A stretch of 64,000 bases of DNA, from positions 62,001-126,000 of the forward strand of contig NZ_JABBPN010000002.1 of assembly GCF_012933385.1 (NCBI RefSeq), in the 5' to 3' direction. Each line of letters opens with the position of its first letter. Position 1 is the first letter of the stretch. Position numbers and translations under genes: made by a program. The notes beneath the pieces were generated by a model. The model was not told where the DNA came from and did no database searches. It saw only the letters and a program-made list of their open reading frames with translations. Positions 1-8,782 of this stretch are shown here, in pieces. Source of the stretch: Paenibacillus lemnae. Lineage in GTDB: Bacteria; Bacillota; Bacilli; Paenibacillales; Paenibacillaceae.

Positions 1-25
1 TTTTCTTCATATGCGTCTTCTTCAT
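1..25 (-). CDS. Truncated 5' end of an unknown gene, probably exported protein
   Basis: An ATG at 25 on the minus strand is preceded by a good ribosome-binding site (GAGGGGG at about 34-40). It opens a frame starting M-K-K-T-H-M-K-K before the window ends. The lysine-rich start fits the n-region of a signal peptide, as in ABC solute-binding lipoproteins, but only eight codons are visible, so the product is unknown. It lies downstream of the PL26 gene in the same direction and has its own cre-like element upstream. It could be the next member of the saccharide cluster. Confidence 0.5.
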
Positions 26-48
26 TTTACAAACCCCCTCATATCATT

Positions 49-62
49 TGATAACGCTTACA
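49..62 (-). promoter_or_regulatory. Catabolite-responsive element (cre) candidate
   Basis: The minus strand reads TGTAAGCGTTATCA, which matches the CcpA consensus TGWAANCGNTNWCA at every defined position. It sits 24-37 bp upstream of the ATG at 25, near the start of that gene's leader, where CcpA binding normally represses. Its presence suggests the truncated gene has its own carbon-repressed promoter. A possible -10 (TATAAA on the minus strand near 113-118) has no convincing -35. Confidence 0.6.
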
Positions 63-157
63 CTGGCGGATAAGAACTTGATTCCTCGACACCACCCTTC
101 CCGTTTCATACATTTATAGTAAAAACATCCACGTACTTTTTCTATGCTGTTTATTGC

Positions 158-2512
158 TCACTTCCTCCCGGAAATTTGCATTCTATGCTCCTTGCATTTC
201 AGAATAAGTGCAGGAATCCGTATGCCGAAGCAGTAGGTTTGCCCTAGATCTTTCCCATTCCGGGAGGGGATGTGTTCACTGTATGTAAATGCCTGAAGCG
301 CTTTGTCCAGCAGCTCCTCATCTCCCGAAAAAAGATAAGCATACAGCACACCGGGCGTCACCATTTTGTCCGTTTTGGCGTTATGAATCCGATCCTGCCC
401 GGACAGCATGGAATGCGTATATTCCCATGCCCCGATATCCTCCAGCCAGTTTAATCTGGCCAGGCGGCGTGCAATGGCTACGACCGCATGGCGGGCGCGT
501 TCGTCATTCGTCGTCTGCACATACATGATCAAGGATTCCATCACGGGCGAACCGATCACAAATGTTCCCCAGCGGTCTTTGGTGGTAGGACGATCCATGG
601 AACCTGTGAAATTTCCTTCAACAGGATCCTGCATGTCAAGTACCTGATCAACGAGCTTTGCCGCGGCCTCTAAATACCGGGCTCGGGGAAACGTATGATA
701 CATCGCCAGCATGGAAATGACCGGCCAGGTCATCCCTCTTTCCGTCGATTCCAGCTTTTCCCCACTCAAAATGTCCTGAGACCAGCGATCCGCGATCATG
801 ACAGCAGTATCTCTTGCAAATCCATCACCGGTGAAGCAGTAATACTCCGTCAGTCCCCGGATCCAGGCATGGGAGCCCAGCTTGGGAGCTTCCGAATTAT
901 GCTTCTCTGTGTGCTGATGTACTTTTCCAAGGCCCGGACCTGCCCCGCAGACATCGATATCCATCATGTGATGAATGTAGGGCATAGCGACCTGGTCGAA
1001 CCATGACACGCCGGCTCCCCTTAAAAAATGAAGCATTCCCACATGCCCATAATCATACTCTCCGTTGTTCCACGATCCCGGCCCGGTGTACTGGTCATCC
1101 CCGAAGTTGCGGTCCCCGTATAGATGCATCGTTTCTCTCCGCTGCAGGTAGACGGCAAGTGATTCATCCACCGCTTGTTCATACTTAGCAAATTGGTCAG
1201 TCCGCGGGAGCAGATCGCCTAAGGCTCCGCTGTCCGCATACCAGCTCCATGGTGCTAAAGCGTGCATCGGTGAATGAAAGGAAACAGCCTGTTTGCGCAG
1301 GAAATCGGCAGAGACTTTTGCCCGATCAAATGACAGTAGAAACTCATGTGTTCTGGACTCCCCTTGCCGAAGCACATAATAATCCTCCCGCTGGTCTGCA
1401 GGCAGAAAGGAATCCCGGTCCTCATTCCAGCCAGGCAGAAGACCGATCCGCAGCCATGCAGACGCAGCTTCCAGGCTCTTCGGATATTTTTCGGTAAAAT
1501 GCTTTACGGTAGTCATCACCGTGACCCGCGGAGTACGCGCAGCCATCCACCAGACCACGCCTTCCTCTCGAGCTGGAGGCAGAGTCGCAGATTCCCTCAC
1601 TCCATCACGGGTCTCCTGCTCTGCCAGCTGTCTTTTACCCATTCGGGTTTCCTGCTCCGACAGCTGATACACACCTAGAGCCTCTGCTGGTAATATGGAT
1701 TCACTCTCGCTGACAGCTCCATTTTCATTCCCCGCAGCACACCCGAATTCCCTGGCCTCTGTGAATGGAACCTCAAACGACAAATCCTCAACATCCACAT
1801 GTCCTAAAGAAGCCAGCAGGCGATGGGTAATCCTCAGCTCAGAGCGCCTGTGGTAAGCTTCCAGACGAATATCATAGGTCAAACCTGAAGGGACCTGTTT
1901 ACCGGTAAGATCGGTAAGATCCTTATCGATTTCATCCTTAACGATATAGTCTCCCTGCAGCCGGATTATGGCCGAGAGAGGACCATTCCGTTCGATCTCC
2001 ATCTGTTGGGGGCGGCCGGGTACACACACTCTGCCGCCGGCAAGCTTCAGTTGAAATGATGGCGCACTGGACGGGGAGGCAGCAGGCTCCCATCCTCCGT
2101 CACGATATATCTCAATCATATCCAGTATGCGTCCCCCTCCTACCTGGCAGCGCCAGACGCCCGTATCGATCCTAACGCTCCCTTCCGGATGGAGTGAGGC
2201 AATACACGTATTCTGCTGCTCTTCAGGTTTATGAGCCTGGATGCCGTACAGCAGTTCATACTTCGATGAGCCTTTAATCCCGGTATCAGCAAGAAATTGA
2301 ACCAGCACCCATTTGATGCTGACTCCATCCTGCCACCAGGCCAGCGGCGTGAATTGGGCGATGATTGATTTTCCAGATGCATCTTGCACCTGTAGTCCGG
2401 ACAGATCCTGCAGCCCGCATTCTTCAGGAATTGGCACACCCGAGGCGACTGGTTCTTGTTTACGCTCCACTGGCAGCATGTTGGAGACGGTCAGTGGTAT
2501 TCGCTGCTGCAC
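158..2512 (-). CDS. Exo-rhamnogalacturonan lyase family protein (PL26, YetA/PcRGLX-like), cytoplasmic
   Basis: This is a protein of about 784 residues with the layout of the PcRGLX/YetA family: an N-terminal barrel and beta-sandwich half, then an alpha/alpha-toroid half from about residue 400, rich in W, Y and H (for example GPGSWNNGEYDYGH and KVHQHTEKHNSEAPK). Family members release unsaturated disaccharides from the rhamnogalacturonan-I backbone by beta-elimination. There is no signal peptide, so it probably acts on imported oligosaccharides. The longest frame starts at GTG 2518, but AAAGGAG lies only 3 nt from it. GTG 2512 has 9 nt spacing and is preferred. The gene follows the histidine kinase stop by 24 nt and is probably in the same transcript. 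An internal 12-residue tandem repeat is unusual. The family call rests on remembered motifs; substrate is inferred. Confidence 0.75.
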   Translation of the reverse strand: MQQRIPLTVSNMLPVERKQEPVASGVPIPEECGLQDLSGLQVQDASGKSIIAQFTPLAWWQDGVSIKWVLVQFLADTGIKGSSKYELLYGIQAHKPEEQQNTCIASLHPEGSVRIDTGVWRCQVGGGRILDMIEIYRDGGWEPAASPSSAPSFQLKLAGGRVCVPGRPQQMEIERNGPLSAIIRLQGDYIVKDEIDKDLTDLTGKQVPSGLTYDIRLEAYHRRSELRITHRLLASLGHVDVEDLSFEVPFTEAREFGCAAGNENGAVSESESILPAEALGVYQLSEQETRMGKRQLAEQETRDGVRESATLPPAREEGVVWWMAARTPRVTVMTTVKHFTEKYPKSLEAASAWLRIGLLPGWNEDRDSFLPADQREDYYVLRQGESRTHEFLLSFDRAKVSADFLRKQAVSFHSPMHALAPWSWYADSGALGDLLPRTDQFAKYEQAVDESLAVYLQRRETMHLYGDRNFGDDQYTGPGSWNNGEYDYGHVGMLHFLRGAGVSWFDQVAMPYIHHMMDIDVCGAGPGLGKVHQHTEKHNSEAPKLGSHAWIRGLTEYYCFTGDGFARDTAVMIADRWSQDILSGEKLESTERGMTWPVISMLAMYHTFPRARYLEAAAKLVDQVLDMQDPVEGNFTGSMDRPTTKDRWGTFVIGSPVMESLIMYVQTTNDERARHAVVAIARRLARLNWLEDIGAWEYTHSMLSGQDRIHNAKTDKMVTPGVLYAYLFSGDEELLDKALQAFTYSEHIPSRNGKDLGQTYCFGIRIPALILKCKEHRMQISGRK
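1595..1666 (-). repeat. Two-copy in-frame tandem repeat of 36 bp inside the PL26 gene
   Basis: Read on the minus strand, two adjacent 36-nt units encode QLSEQETRMGKR and QLAEQETRDGVR (nine of twelve residues identical). They form a hydrophilic insertion between the beta-sandwich and toroid parts of the lyase. It looks like a recent local duplication in a surface loop. Confidence 0.75.
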
Positions 2513-2536
2513 ATTCACCCACTCCTTTACTTCGAG

Positions 2537-3913
2537 TTACCCCGCTCTGTACTGGACCGGAATCCGCACGGTAAATACCGTTCCTTGACCCGGCGTGCTG
2601 TCCACATAAATCTTTCCTTCATGGGCCTCTACAAGAGCTTTTGCGATACTTAAACCCAGTCCGACTCCACCTGTAAACCGGGAACGGGATTTGTCAGCAC
2701 GGTACAGCCGATTAAAAATGTAAGGCAAATCCTCCGGGCTGATCCCAATTCCGTTATCCGAGCATTCAATAAACACCTCCTCCGCACGGCATGACGCGCG
2801 CAATGTCACCTCCCCTCCGGGCGGGGTATACTTAATCGCATTGGAAAGCAAATTCGTCACAACCTGAAGCATTTTGTCCTGATCGATATCCGCATAACAC
2901 GGCGTGTTGTCCGGATCATAGGTAAGCTTGATTCCATTTTTGGCGGCAAGAATCTGGAAATTCATACAAGCCTTGCGGCACAGCTTCAGAATGTCTTTTT
3001 TCTTCATCCGCAATCCAAACTGCGCACCTTCAGCTTCTGACAAGCGCTGCAAATCACTGAGAAGCCTCGATAACCGTTCCAGCTCCTCATACATTTTCTC
3101 AAGCCTCTCCTCACTGGCTTCGTACACTCCGTCCATAATGGCCTCCAGCTTTGTCATCAGCGAAGTAATGGGGGTCCTCAGCTCATGTGTAATATCCTCC
3201 ATTAAGTTTTTTCGCCACGCTTCCTGCTTTTGCAGCTCGGATGAAATTTCGCGGAGTGTGACCGCCAGGCGCCGGATTTCTTCCGGCCCTTTCTCCGGGA
3301 TTCCTCCGCCCCACTTCCCCAGTCGAATGCTTTGGGCATATTGATCCAGTCTCTTCAAATGCTTGGTCAGCATCACCGCAAGCAGATAGCTGATCGACAG
3401 AGACAGCAGCAGCATGAGTACGAACAAAGACTTTGAACGGCTGTCCAGCGTTTCACGAAAATCAACCATCGCGGGGCTTAATTCCTTGGATGCTTCCAGA
3501 TAAGCCAATTGAATTACCCCGTGCTGCTGACCGTCGATGATATAAGGCACCTCTTCAACCGTGGGGAGGCTGTTTCGGGTTTCCAGATCCACCGAATCGT
3601 AAAGCACCTGCCCTCTATTGTCGGCATAACGAACCAAGACGCCGTACAGTCTTGTGATCCGGTCCAGCCACTGTTCTTCTTCATCCGTTAACTGCCGATC
3701 AGCAATCCCCCTCTCCCTCATATCATCCAGCAGTTTATAGCCTTGATTCCGAATCATCTGCTCATGATAATCGGAAAACATACTGTCCCAGTGAATGTTG
3801 TAAAAGACCGAAATCAGCAGAATAAACAGCAGAGAAAATAGAAAGAACGCAGTGAGCAGCAGCACATGCATCCGGCGAAAGAGAGCAGCAAGAGACCGGA
3901 GCAAGCCCCTCAT
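2537..3913 (-). CDS. Sensor histidine kinase (OmpR-type partner)
   Basis: This 458-residue membrane kinase has one transmembrane helix at about residues 17-40, an extracytoplasmic sensor of about 120 residues and a second helix at about 162-182. A HAMP linker and a HisKA box follow, with phospho-acceptor His243 in DITHELRTPITS. The HATPase boxes are all present: N box (NLLSNAIKY), G1 (DNGIGI) and G2 (GVGLGLSIAK). Its start overlaps the response-regulator stop by 4 nt, so the two are co-translated partners. Placement between the second permease pair and the PL26 lyase suggests it senses a saccharide or wall signal linked to this cluster. The ligand cannot be read from sequence. Confidence 0.93.
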   Translation of the reverse strand: MRGLLRSLAALFRRMHVLLLTAFFLFSLLFILLISVFYNIHWDSMFSDYHEQMIRNQGYKLLDDMRERGIADRQLTDEEEQWLDRITRLYGVLVRYADNRGQVLYDSVDLETRNSLPTVEEVPYIIDGQQHGVIQLAYLEASKELSPAMVDFRETLDSRSKSLFVLMLLLSLSISYLLAVMLTKHLKRLDQYAQSIRLGKWGGGIPEKGPEEIRRLAVTLREISSELQKQEAWRKNLMEDITHELRTPITSLMTKLEAIMDGVYEASEERLEKMYEELERLSRLLSDLQRLSEAEGAQFGLRMKKKDILKLCRKACMNFQILAAKNGIKLTYDPDNTPCYADIDQDKMLQVVTNLLSNAIKYTPPGGEVTLRASCRAEEVFIECSDNGIGISPEDLPYIFNRLYRADKSRSRFTGGVGLGLSIAKALVEAHEGKIYVDSTPGQGTVFTVRIPVQYRAG

Positions 3914-4602
3914 GTGTCCGGCTGAACCGCAAACCGGTATCCCATACCTATAACGGTCTCAACATACTTCGGACGGCGGCTGTCTTTTTCAATCTTTTTA
4001 CGCAGGTTCTTTACATGGACATCCAGCGAGATCCGGCCATCCTCCTGCGCCCTATACCCCAGTGCTTTATACATCAGCTCACTGCGGCTGTATACCTTCA
4101 GCGGCTCTTTCATCAGCACACTGAGAAGCTTAAACTCTGTATTGGTCAGCTTTACCCGGCGGCCTTCCACCACGGCCTCGGCACAGGAAAAATCAATTTT
4201 CAGAGCTCCATTGTCAAAGCTGACCACAGGAGAAGCTTCTTTAGCAGAAACTCTTCTTGCGACTGCCTTCACCCTGGCTACCACCTCTTTCACGCGAAAC
4301 GGCTTGACGACATAATCATCCGCACCGAGATTAAAGCCGTGAATGATGTCACTCTCCAGCGACTTTGAGGTCAGCATAATCACCGGCACGTTGGATTTTT
4401 CACGGATCATAGTGCAGACCTTTTCACCTTCCAGCCCCTCCAGCTTCAAATCCAGAATCACAAGATCATGCTTTTTATAGTCGTATTTCTGAAGTGCCTC
4501 ATGTCCGTTGCCTGTGGTATCGACTTCCCATCCTTCCCTTGCAAAATAAACATCCAGCACATTACGGATTTCGGTATCATCTTCTGCAATCAGAATCTGC
4601 AT
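3910..4602 (-). CDS. Response regulator, OmpR/PhoB family
   Basis: A receiver domain (residues 1-115; acidic pocket D9/D10, phospho-acceptor Asp51 or 52 in VILDLKLEG, Thr in MLTS, Lys in VVKPF) is followed by a winged-helix DNA-binding domain ending in ETVIGMGYRF. The longest frame begins with GTG 4605. ATG 4602 has AAGGTG at 8 nt and is preferred. It overlaps the downstream kinase by 4 nt (ATGA) and is separated from the upstream permease stop by 75 nt with no terminator, so it is probably part of the long operon. Targets are unknown; the local promoter at about 17,020 is a candidate. Confidence 0.93.
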   Translation of the reverse strand: MQILIAEDDTEIRNVLDVYFAREGWEVDTTGNGHEALQKYDYKKHDLVILDLKLEGLEGEKVCTMIREKSNVPVIMLTSKSLESDIIHGFNLGADDYVVKPFRVKEVVARVKAVARRVSAKEASPVVSFDNGALKIDFSCAEAVVEGRRVKLTNTEFKLLSVLMKEPLKVYSRSELMYKALGYRAQEDGRISLDVHVKNLRKKIEKDSRRPKYVETVIGMGYRFAVQPDT

Positions 4603-4677
4603 CACATCATCACCTTCCCATTCATGATCTGACTTTAGGAAGCAAATCCAGAGAAGTCAAAGTAACACATACAGCCG

Positions 4678-5646
4678 CTACTCCACCAACCCGGTGCGTT
4701 CGACTCCTTCCACAAACTTTCTCTGTGTAAACATATACAAAATCAGCAGCGGCAGGATCATCAGGAAGCCTGTGGCCATCTTGATCGAATCCTGGAACAC
4801 GCTCGGTCCGCTCAACTCAGCCTCCGCCTCCAGCTGCTGGGAAATCGCTGAAATGCCTTGGGATAACGGCTGAACTTCACTGTTGTACAGATACATGCTC
4901 GGCAAATAATAGTCATTCCAGGTCCAGACGAAGGAAAACAGGAATACCACCACCATCGCCGGCCGGGCCAGCGGAAACATGACTTTAAAAAACACTTTAA
5001 ATATATGGGCGCCGTCAATCTTCGCAGCTTCCTCGAGTTCCTTCGGCTGAGTCAGGAAAAACTGGCGGTAAATGATCACGAACAGGGCTCCCTTTAACCC
5101 GTGCCCGAATAAGGCGGGAAGAATAATAGGAATAGCGGTCTGCATAATTCCGAAGTGATTCGCTGCGATTATATTGGGAAGAATGGTGATCTGCGGCGGA
5201 ACAATAAACGTAAGCAGCAGGCAGAAGAACCAAAAGTTTTTGAACGGGATTTTCAATCTCGCAAACGCGTAGCCGGCCACAGCGCATGACAAGGTCTGCA
5301 GCAGCGCTACCGTCGTGGACATGAGGGCACTAATAAGGAAACCCTTACTGTAATTCAGCATGTCCCAAGCCTCCTGGAGAACGCCGAGATAAATCTCATT
5401 CGGAATCCAGATGACCGACGGATTGGTCAAATCCTCCGCATTCTTGATCATGGTCGTAACCATGGTGAAAATGGGATTTAAATAAATGAATGCCGTATCG
5501 ATCAGAAGCACGTAAAGGAACAGCTTGAACAATAAGCCTTTATCCACCTCAAGACCGAAGAGTACATGCTTCGTTTTCAGAAGGGGATTTTGCCAGCTGC
5601 TCTGCAGCAGGGAGCCGGTGCGTGTCCGGTTCATGTTCTTTTCCAT
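4678..5646 (-). CDS. Carbohydrate ABC transporter permease, MalG type (second pair)
   Basis: This 322-residue integral membrane protein has about six hydrophobic segments and the cytoplasmic EAA loop (ELEEAAKIDGAHIFKVFFKV, about residues 213-232) that docks on the ATPase. It has an N-terminal cytoplasmic extension of about 35 residues. AAAGGAGGG lies 8 nt upstream of the ATG. It follows the MalF-type partner by 21 nt. With that gene it forms the second permease pair of the operon. No solute-binding protein or ATPase lies directly beside this pair, so it presumably shares the ATPase at 15,834-16,961. Its binding protein may be the 997-residue lipoprotein or the gene cut at the left edge. Confidence 0.92.
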   Translation of the reverse strand: MEKNMNRTRTGSLLQSSWQNPLLKTKHVLFGLEVDKGLLFKLFLYVLLIDTAFIYLNPIFTMVTTMIKNAEDLTNPSVIWIPNEIYLGVLQEAWDMLNYSKGFLISALMSTTVALLQTLSCAVAGYAFARLKIPFKNFWFFCLLLTFIVPPQITILPNIIAANHFGIMQTAIPIILPALFGHGLKGALFVIIYRQFFLTQPKELEEAAKIDGAHIFKVFFKVMFPLARPAMVVVFLFSFVWTWNDYYLPSMYLYNSEVQPLSQGISAISQQLEAEAELSGPSVFQDSIKMATGFLMILPLLILYMFTQRKFVEGVERTGLVE

Positions 5647-5667
5647 CGTTATCCCTCCTTTCTTTCA

Positions 5668-6534
5668 TTATTTCGTAAGCTGATAGGCTCTCGTGAACCG
5701 ATGAAATCCAAAAAAGACGATCAGCAGAAACAGCAGAATGATGCCGAAGTATATCCAGACCAGGGCGCTGGATAACCCGTAATCGGATGTGGTTACCCGC
5801 TCCATAATCGGATTCCAGGGAAACGTAAACAAGTCGACGACCGTGTAGATCGTATTCAGGAATATAAACGGCACCATAGCTGGCAGTGTGATTTTCCAGA
5901 AAGACTCCCAGGGACTTGCGCCGTCAATCCGGGCAGCTTCATAGACCGATGCCGGTATGGTCTGTCTGCCGGCAAGACAGATCAGAATCTGCACGCCGGA
6001 ATACCAAAGAATCAAAATAAACGAGTCCAGCACGCCCGAGATCGTAGATGACCATGCCGGAGGAAGTACAACACTGAGATAGGAATTCAGGTCGTACTGC
6101 TCCAGAAATCCCAGAGATCCTTCTCCCTGATCGTAGAATGTCTGAATCACTTCCCCCGTAGAAAAGATGACAGGCAGAAAGAATATCGTCCGGAATAAAG
6201 TTCTTCCCGGAAATTTGTAATTCAGCATGATAGCGACCAGCAGCGCAAAAATGACTATAATCGGAATCATGAACATTGCCTGCCGTAAAAATGGGATCAG
6301 GTCATTGTATAGAATGCTTCCATGCTCAAACAAAATCGTCTTATAATAACTGAGTCCCCGGTATTGAACATTCAGCCCGGCAGGAGTGATGCGGATCTGA
6401 TGGAAGCTCATATAGAGTGAGAAAGCCAGCGGAAATGCCATGAAGACAAAGAATCCGATCAGCCAGGGTGATAGAAATAACAGACCTTCCAGCTTGTTTA
6501 AGGTTGTAGAACGAATTCTTTTATTTCTGAGCAT
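5668..6534 (-). CDS. Carbohydrate ABC transporter permease, MalF type (second pair)
   Basis: This is a permease of 288 residues with about six membrane segments and the EAA loop (VYEAARIDGASPWESFWKIT). The open frame extends to 6606, well inside the DUF5696 gene, but ATG 6534 has a strong AAGGGGGG site at 10 nt and gives the usual N-terminus (MLRNKRIRS followed by the first helix), so it is chosen. It overlaps the 3' end of the DUF5696 gene by 14 nt, which implies translational coupling. It is the partner of the MalG-type gene at 4,678-5,646. Substrate is inferred to be a plant-wall oligosaccharide from context. Confidence 0.9.
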   Translation of the reverse strand: MLRNKRIRSTTLNKLEGLLFLSPWLIGFFVFMAFPLAFSLYMSFHQIRITPAGLNVQYRGLSYYKTILFEHGSILYNDLIPFLRQAMFMIPIIVIFALLVAIMLNYKFPGRTLFRTIFFLPVIFSTGEVIQTFYDQGEGSLGFLEQYDLNSYLSVVLPPAWSSTISGVLDSFILILWYSGVQILICLAGRQTIPASVYEAARIDGASPWESFWKITLPAMVPFIFLNTIYTVVDLFTFPWNPIMERVTTSDYGLSSALVWIYFGIILLFLLIVFFGFHRFTRAYQLTK

Positions 6535-8782
6535 TGACTTTCCCCCCTTTAATGACGGCATAATCCATGGCGGGAACTTGAATATTTCCCGATTCATAAG
6601 CCTCATCGTTATAGTTGACGATCACTCTTGTGCCGCCTTCGTATTCTGTTTCCATAACTCCGCTCTTGATCTGCCTGTGGCCGATGATAAACCGATCCTG
6701 AATATCGGCGAACACCTCGTTATACCTCTGATACTGCTCGACAGCCTCTACCTTCCAATCCTGAAAATGAGAACTCACCGGAGCATACCAGTACACGCCT
6801 CCCAAATTCGATGTCTCCGTCATTGTGAAATCAAAAGAAGGATATGCCCCGTGTTCAATGTCCTTAAGAAAATCCATACGATACTGGCTGCGGCCGTTCT
6901 CTGGAGTCGATGTATACGTTACCAGGCCGTGCAGTGCAATCTGGGCAAAGGGAACTGCCCTGGATGAAAACAAGTCGTAAGAATAATCATCGACCAGATC
7001 ATAGATATGCTGCACGGATGACAATGCGTAGAAGCCAGGGTTTCTCAACTGAACGCCGCCGATCTGATCACGGACCGTCTGAAGCGCCTGCTGATCGACA
7101 TGTGCCGCTTCGGATCGCGTACCGCCATAACGGGAATTGTAATCTGTGCTTATAAAGCGTCCGATTCCTTCCATCAATAAACCGTCAATCCCGAGCTTTG
7201 CGAAGTCAGCCATATCATCTTGGATGGAATCCACCATGAAGGTCCGGCTTACCATCGTAATATCATCACCACTCTGATGCGAGAAACGCATCAATGTGCC
7301 GGACAGGTCCCGGACTCCGTGATGCCGCGGCCGAAATCCATTGACCTTGGTATTGTTCATCCCGTAGTTCACTTCAAGATAAACCGGAATGTCCAGAGAA
7401 TGGGCGTAATCCACAAAGTGTTTTAATCCCTTCGCTCCTCCGATACGTTCATCTACCGGGAGGTAGCCTCCAAGGGCGCTATAGCCCCCTTTTTGCCATC
7501 CAAGGTATGTGACCTTTATGTTCTGCACACCGAGTCCATACAGTTCCTGTACTATCTGCATCGCTCCGGAAGCTGTGGTTGCTTGGATATACCGATCTGT
7601 AAAAACTCCCTTTTCCCGATCGGCTCCAAGCATCGTCAGAAAGAACGGCGCATCCTGATGGTCCGGCGTCAGACGCTTAAGCTCCTGCTCCTTCACGAGA
7701 TACTCCCGGTATTTGGAGGCCATCCCGGCATAATCCGCCTGTTTCTCATCAAGCAGATAGTAGCGGGTAACCCGGTCATCGCGGAACCGTTCTCCTTTTG
7801 TGTAGGTTTCAAAGCTGCGGTTTGCCGATTCGTTCGTGACCTGGGTGTAACGCATACGATAATTCTGCTGGGTACCGATCCAGTGATAGTTGCTCAGCAC
7901 ACCGGCAGGTGAAGCTATAATATCGCTGTATGGTGCCCCTTCGTGGATGACGGCTATAAAGGCTTGATCGCCGGCCTTCATCCCGTAAACAGGCATGACA
8001 ACATTATTGCGGCTCGATGGAGACGAAATGAATGAGCCGTCCGCGCCATAGACCCGTTCCTGATACATTTGTTTGATGGTTGAACGTTTATCCTGGAAGG
8101 AGACCAGCGCACCGGAGCCATCCGGAATAAACAGATAACCGTCTTCCTCTCTTGCCTGTACTGCCGAGAAGAACGGGTACGCTCTTAACCACAGCAGCTG
8201 GTCTTTTCCCGTTTCCACCAATTCTTCATCCTGTACCGACGTTTCCACATAATCGTCTTCGACCCGGATGCTCACCGGAATTTTGAAGCCTGCTGAAGGA
8301 ACATCAAAGACAAATTCCACACCGCCATCGATAAGCTGGACATTCTCAACTTTTCCCTCATCCCGGGTAAAACTGGACTCCTTCGGATTTGCGTTAGGAT
8401 TGCTCATATCGATATGCTGGTACATCAGTGGAGATACCAGATGGGATGCCCAAGCGCCACCCACGCCGGCCTGTTCCCACTCTTCAGGGTCTGGATAGGA
8501 GCGGAAGATGTGTCCGTTTCGTTTATCTTCCACCATAAAATGCCCTGTCGCTTCATGAAACTTTAATCGAAGCGTTTCGGTTTCCGCAGCAAGCTGAAAC
8601 CCGCCTGCATCCGGGAGAACCGCTCCTCCTTCACCTGAGGGCTGAGCAGAGGCCGCGCCTGCTGCTTCAGCGCCACCTTCGGAATCTCTGAAGGTGATCT
8701 TTGCTTGGCTGATGAACACGATAACGAGCAGAATGGCTGCAGTATATCCCAGCCACTTTTTATATCTCCATATCCATCTCAT
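6521..8782 (-). CDS. DUF5696 domain protein, membrane-anchored, glycosidase-like fold suspected
   Basis: This 753-residue protein has an N-terminal anchor (basic MRWIWRYKKW, then a helix at about 11-27) and a large, presumably extracytoplasmic body. Residues about 60-330 look all-beta, like the mutarotase-type domain in front of many glycoside hydrolases. Residues about 370-650 look like an alpha/beta barrel, with acidic strand ends such as IDGLLMEGIGRF and YLEVNYG. I recognise it as the DUF5696 family seen next to YIP1 proteins and sugar permeases in Paenibacillus, a family without an established activity. Its start overlaps the YIP1 gene by 4 nt and its end overlaps the permease by 14 nt. 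A membrane-tethered glycosidase or polysaccharide-binding role is inference only. Confidence 0.75.
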   Translation of the reverse strand: MRWIWRYKKWLGYTAAILLVIVFISQAKITFRDSEGGAEAAGAASAQPSGEGGAVLPDAGGFQLAAETETLRLKFHEATGHFMVEDKRNGHIFRSYPDPEEWEQAGVGGAWASHLVSPLMYQHIDMSNPNANPKESSFTRDEGKVENVQLIDGGVEFVFDVPSAGFKIPVSIRVEDDYVETSVQDEELVETGKDQLLWLRAYPFFSAVQAREEDGYLFIPDGSGALVSFQDKRSTIKQMYQERVYGADGSFISSPSSRNNVVMPVYGMKAGDQAFIAVIHEGAPYSDIIASPAGVLSNYHWIGTQQNYRMRYTQVTNESANRSFETYTKGERFRDDRVTRYYLLDEKQADYAGMASKYREYLVKEQELKRLTPDHQDAPFFLTMLGADREKGVFTDRYIQATTASGAMQIVQELYGLGVQNIKVTYLGWQKGGYSALGGYLPVDERIGGAKGLKHFVDYAHSLDIPVYLEVNYGMNNTKVNGFRPRHHGVRDLSGTLMRFSHQSGDDITMVSRTFMVDSIQDDMADFAKLGIDGLLMEGIGRFISTDYNSRYGGTRSEAAHVDQQALQTVRDQIGGVQLRNPGFYALSSVQHIYDLVDDYSYDLFSSRAVPFAQIALHGLVTYTSTPENGRSQYRMDFLKDIEHGAYPSFDFTMTETSNLGGVYWYAPVSSHFQDWKVEAVEQYQRYNEVFADIQDRFIIGHRQIKSGVMETEYEGGTRVIVNYNDEAYESGNIQVPAMDYAVIKGGKVNAQK

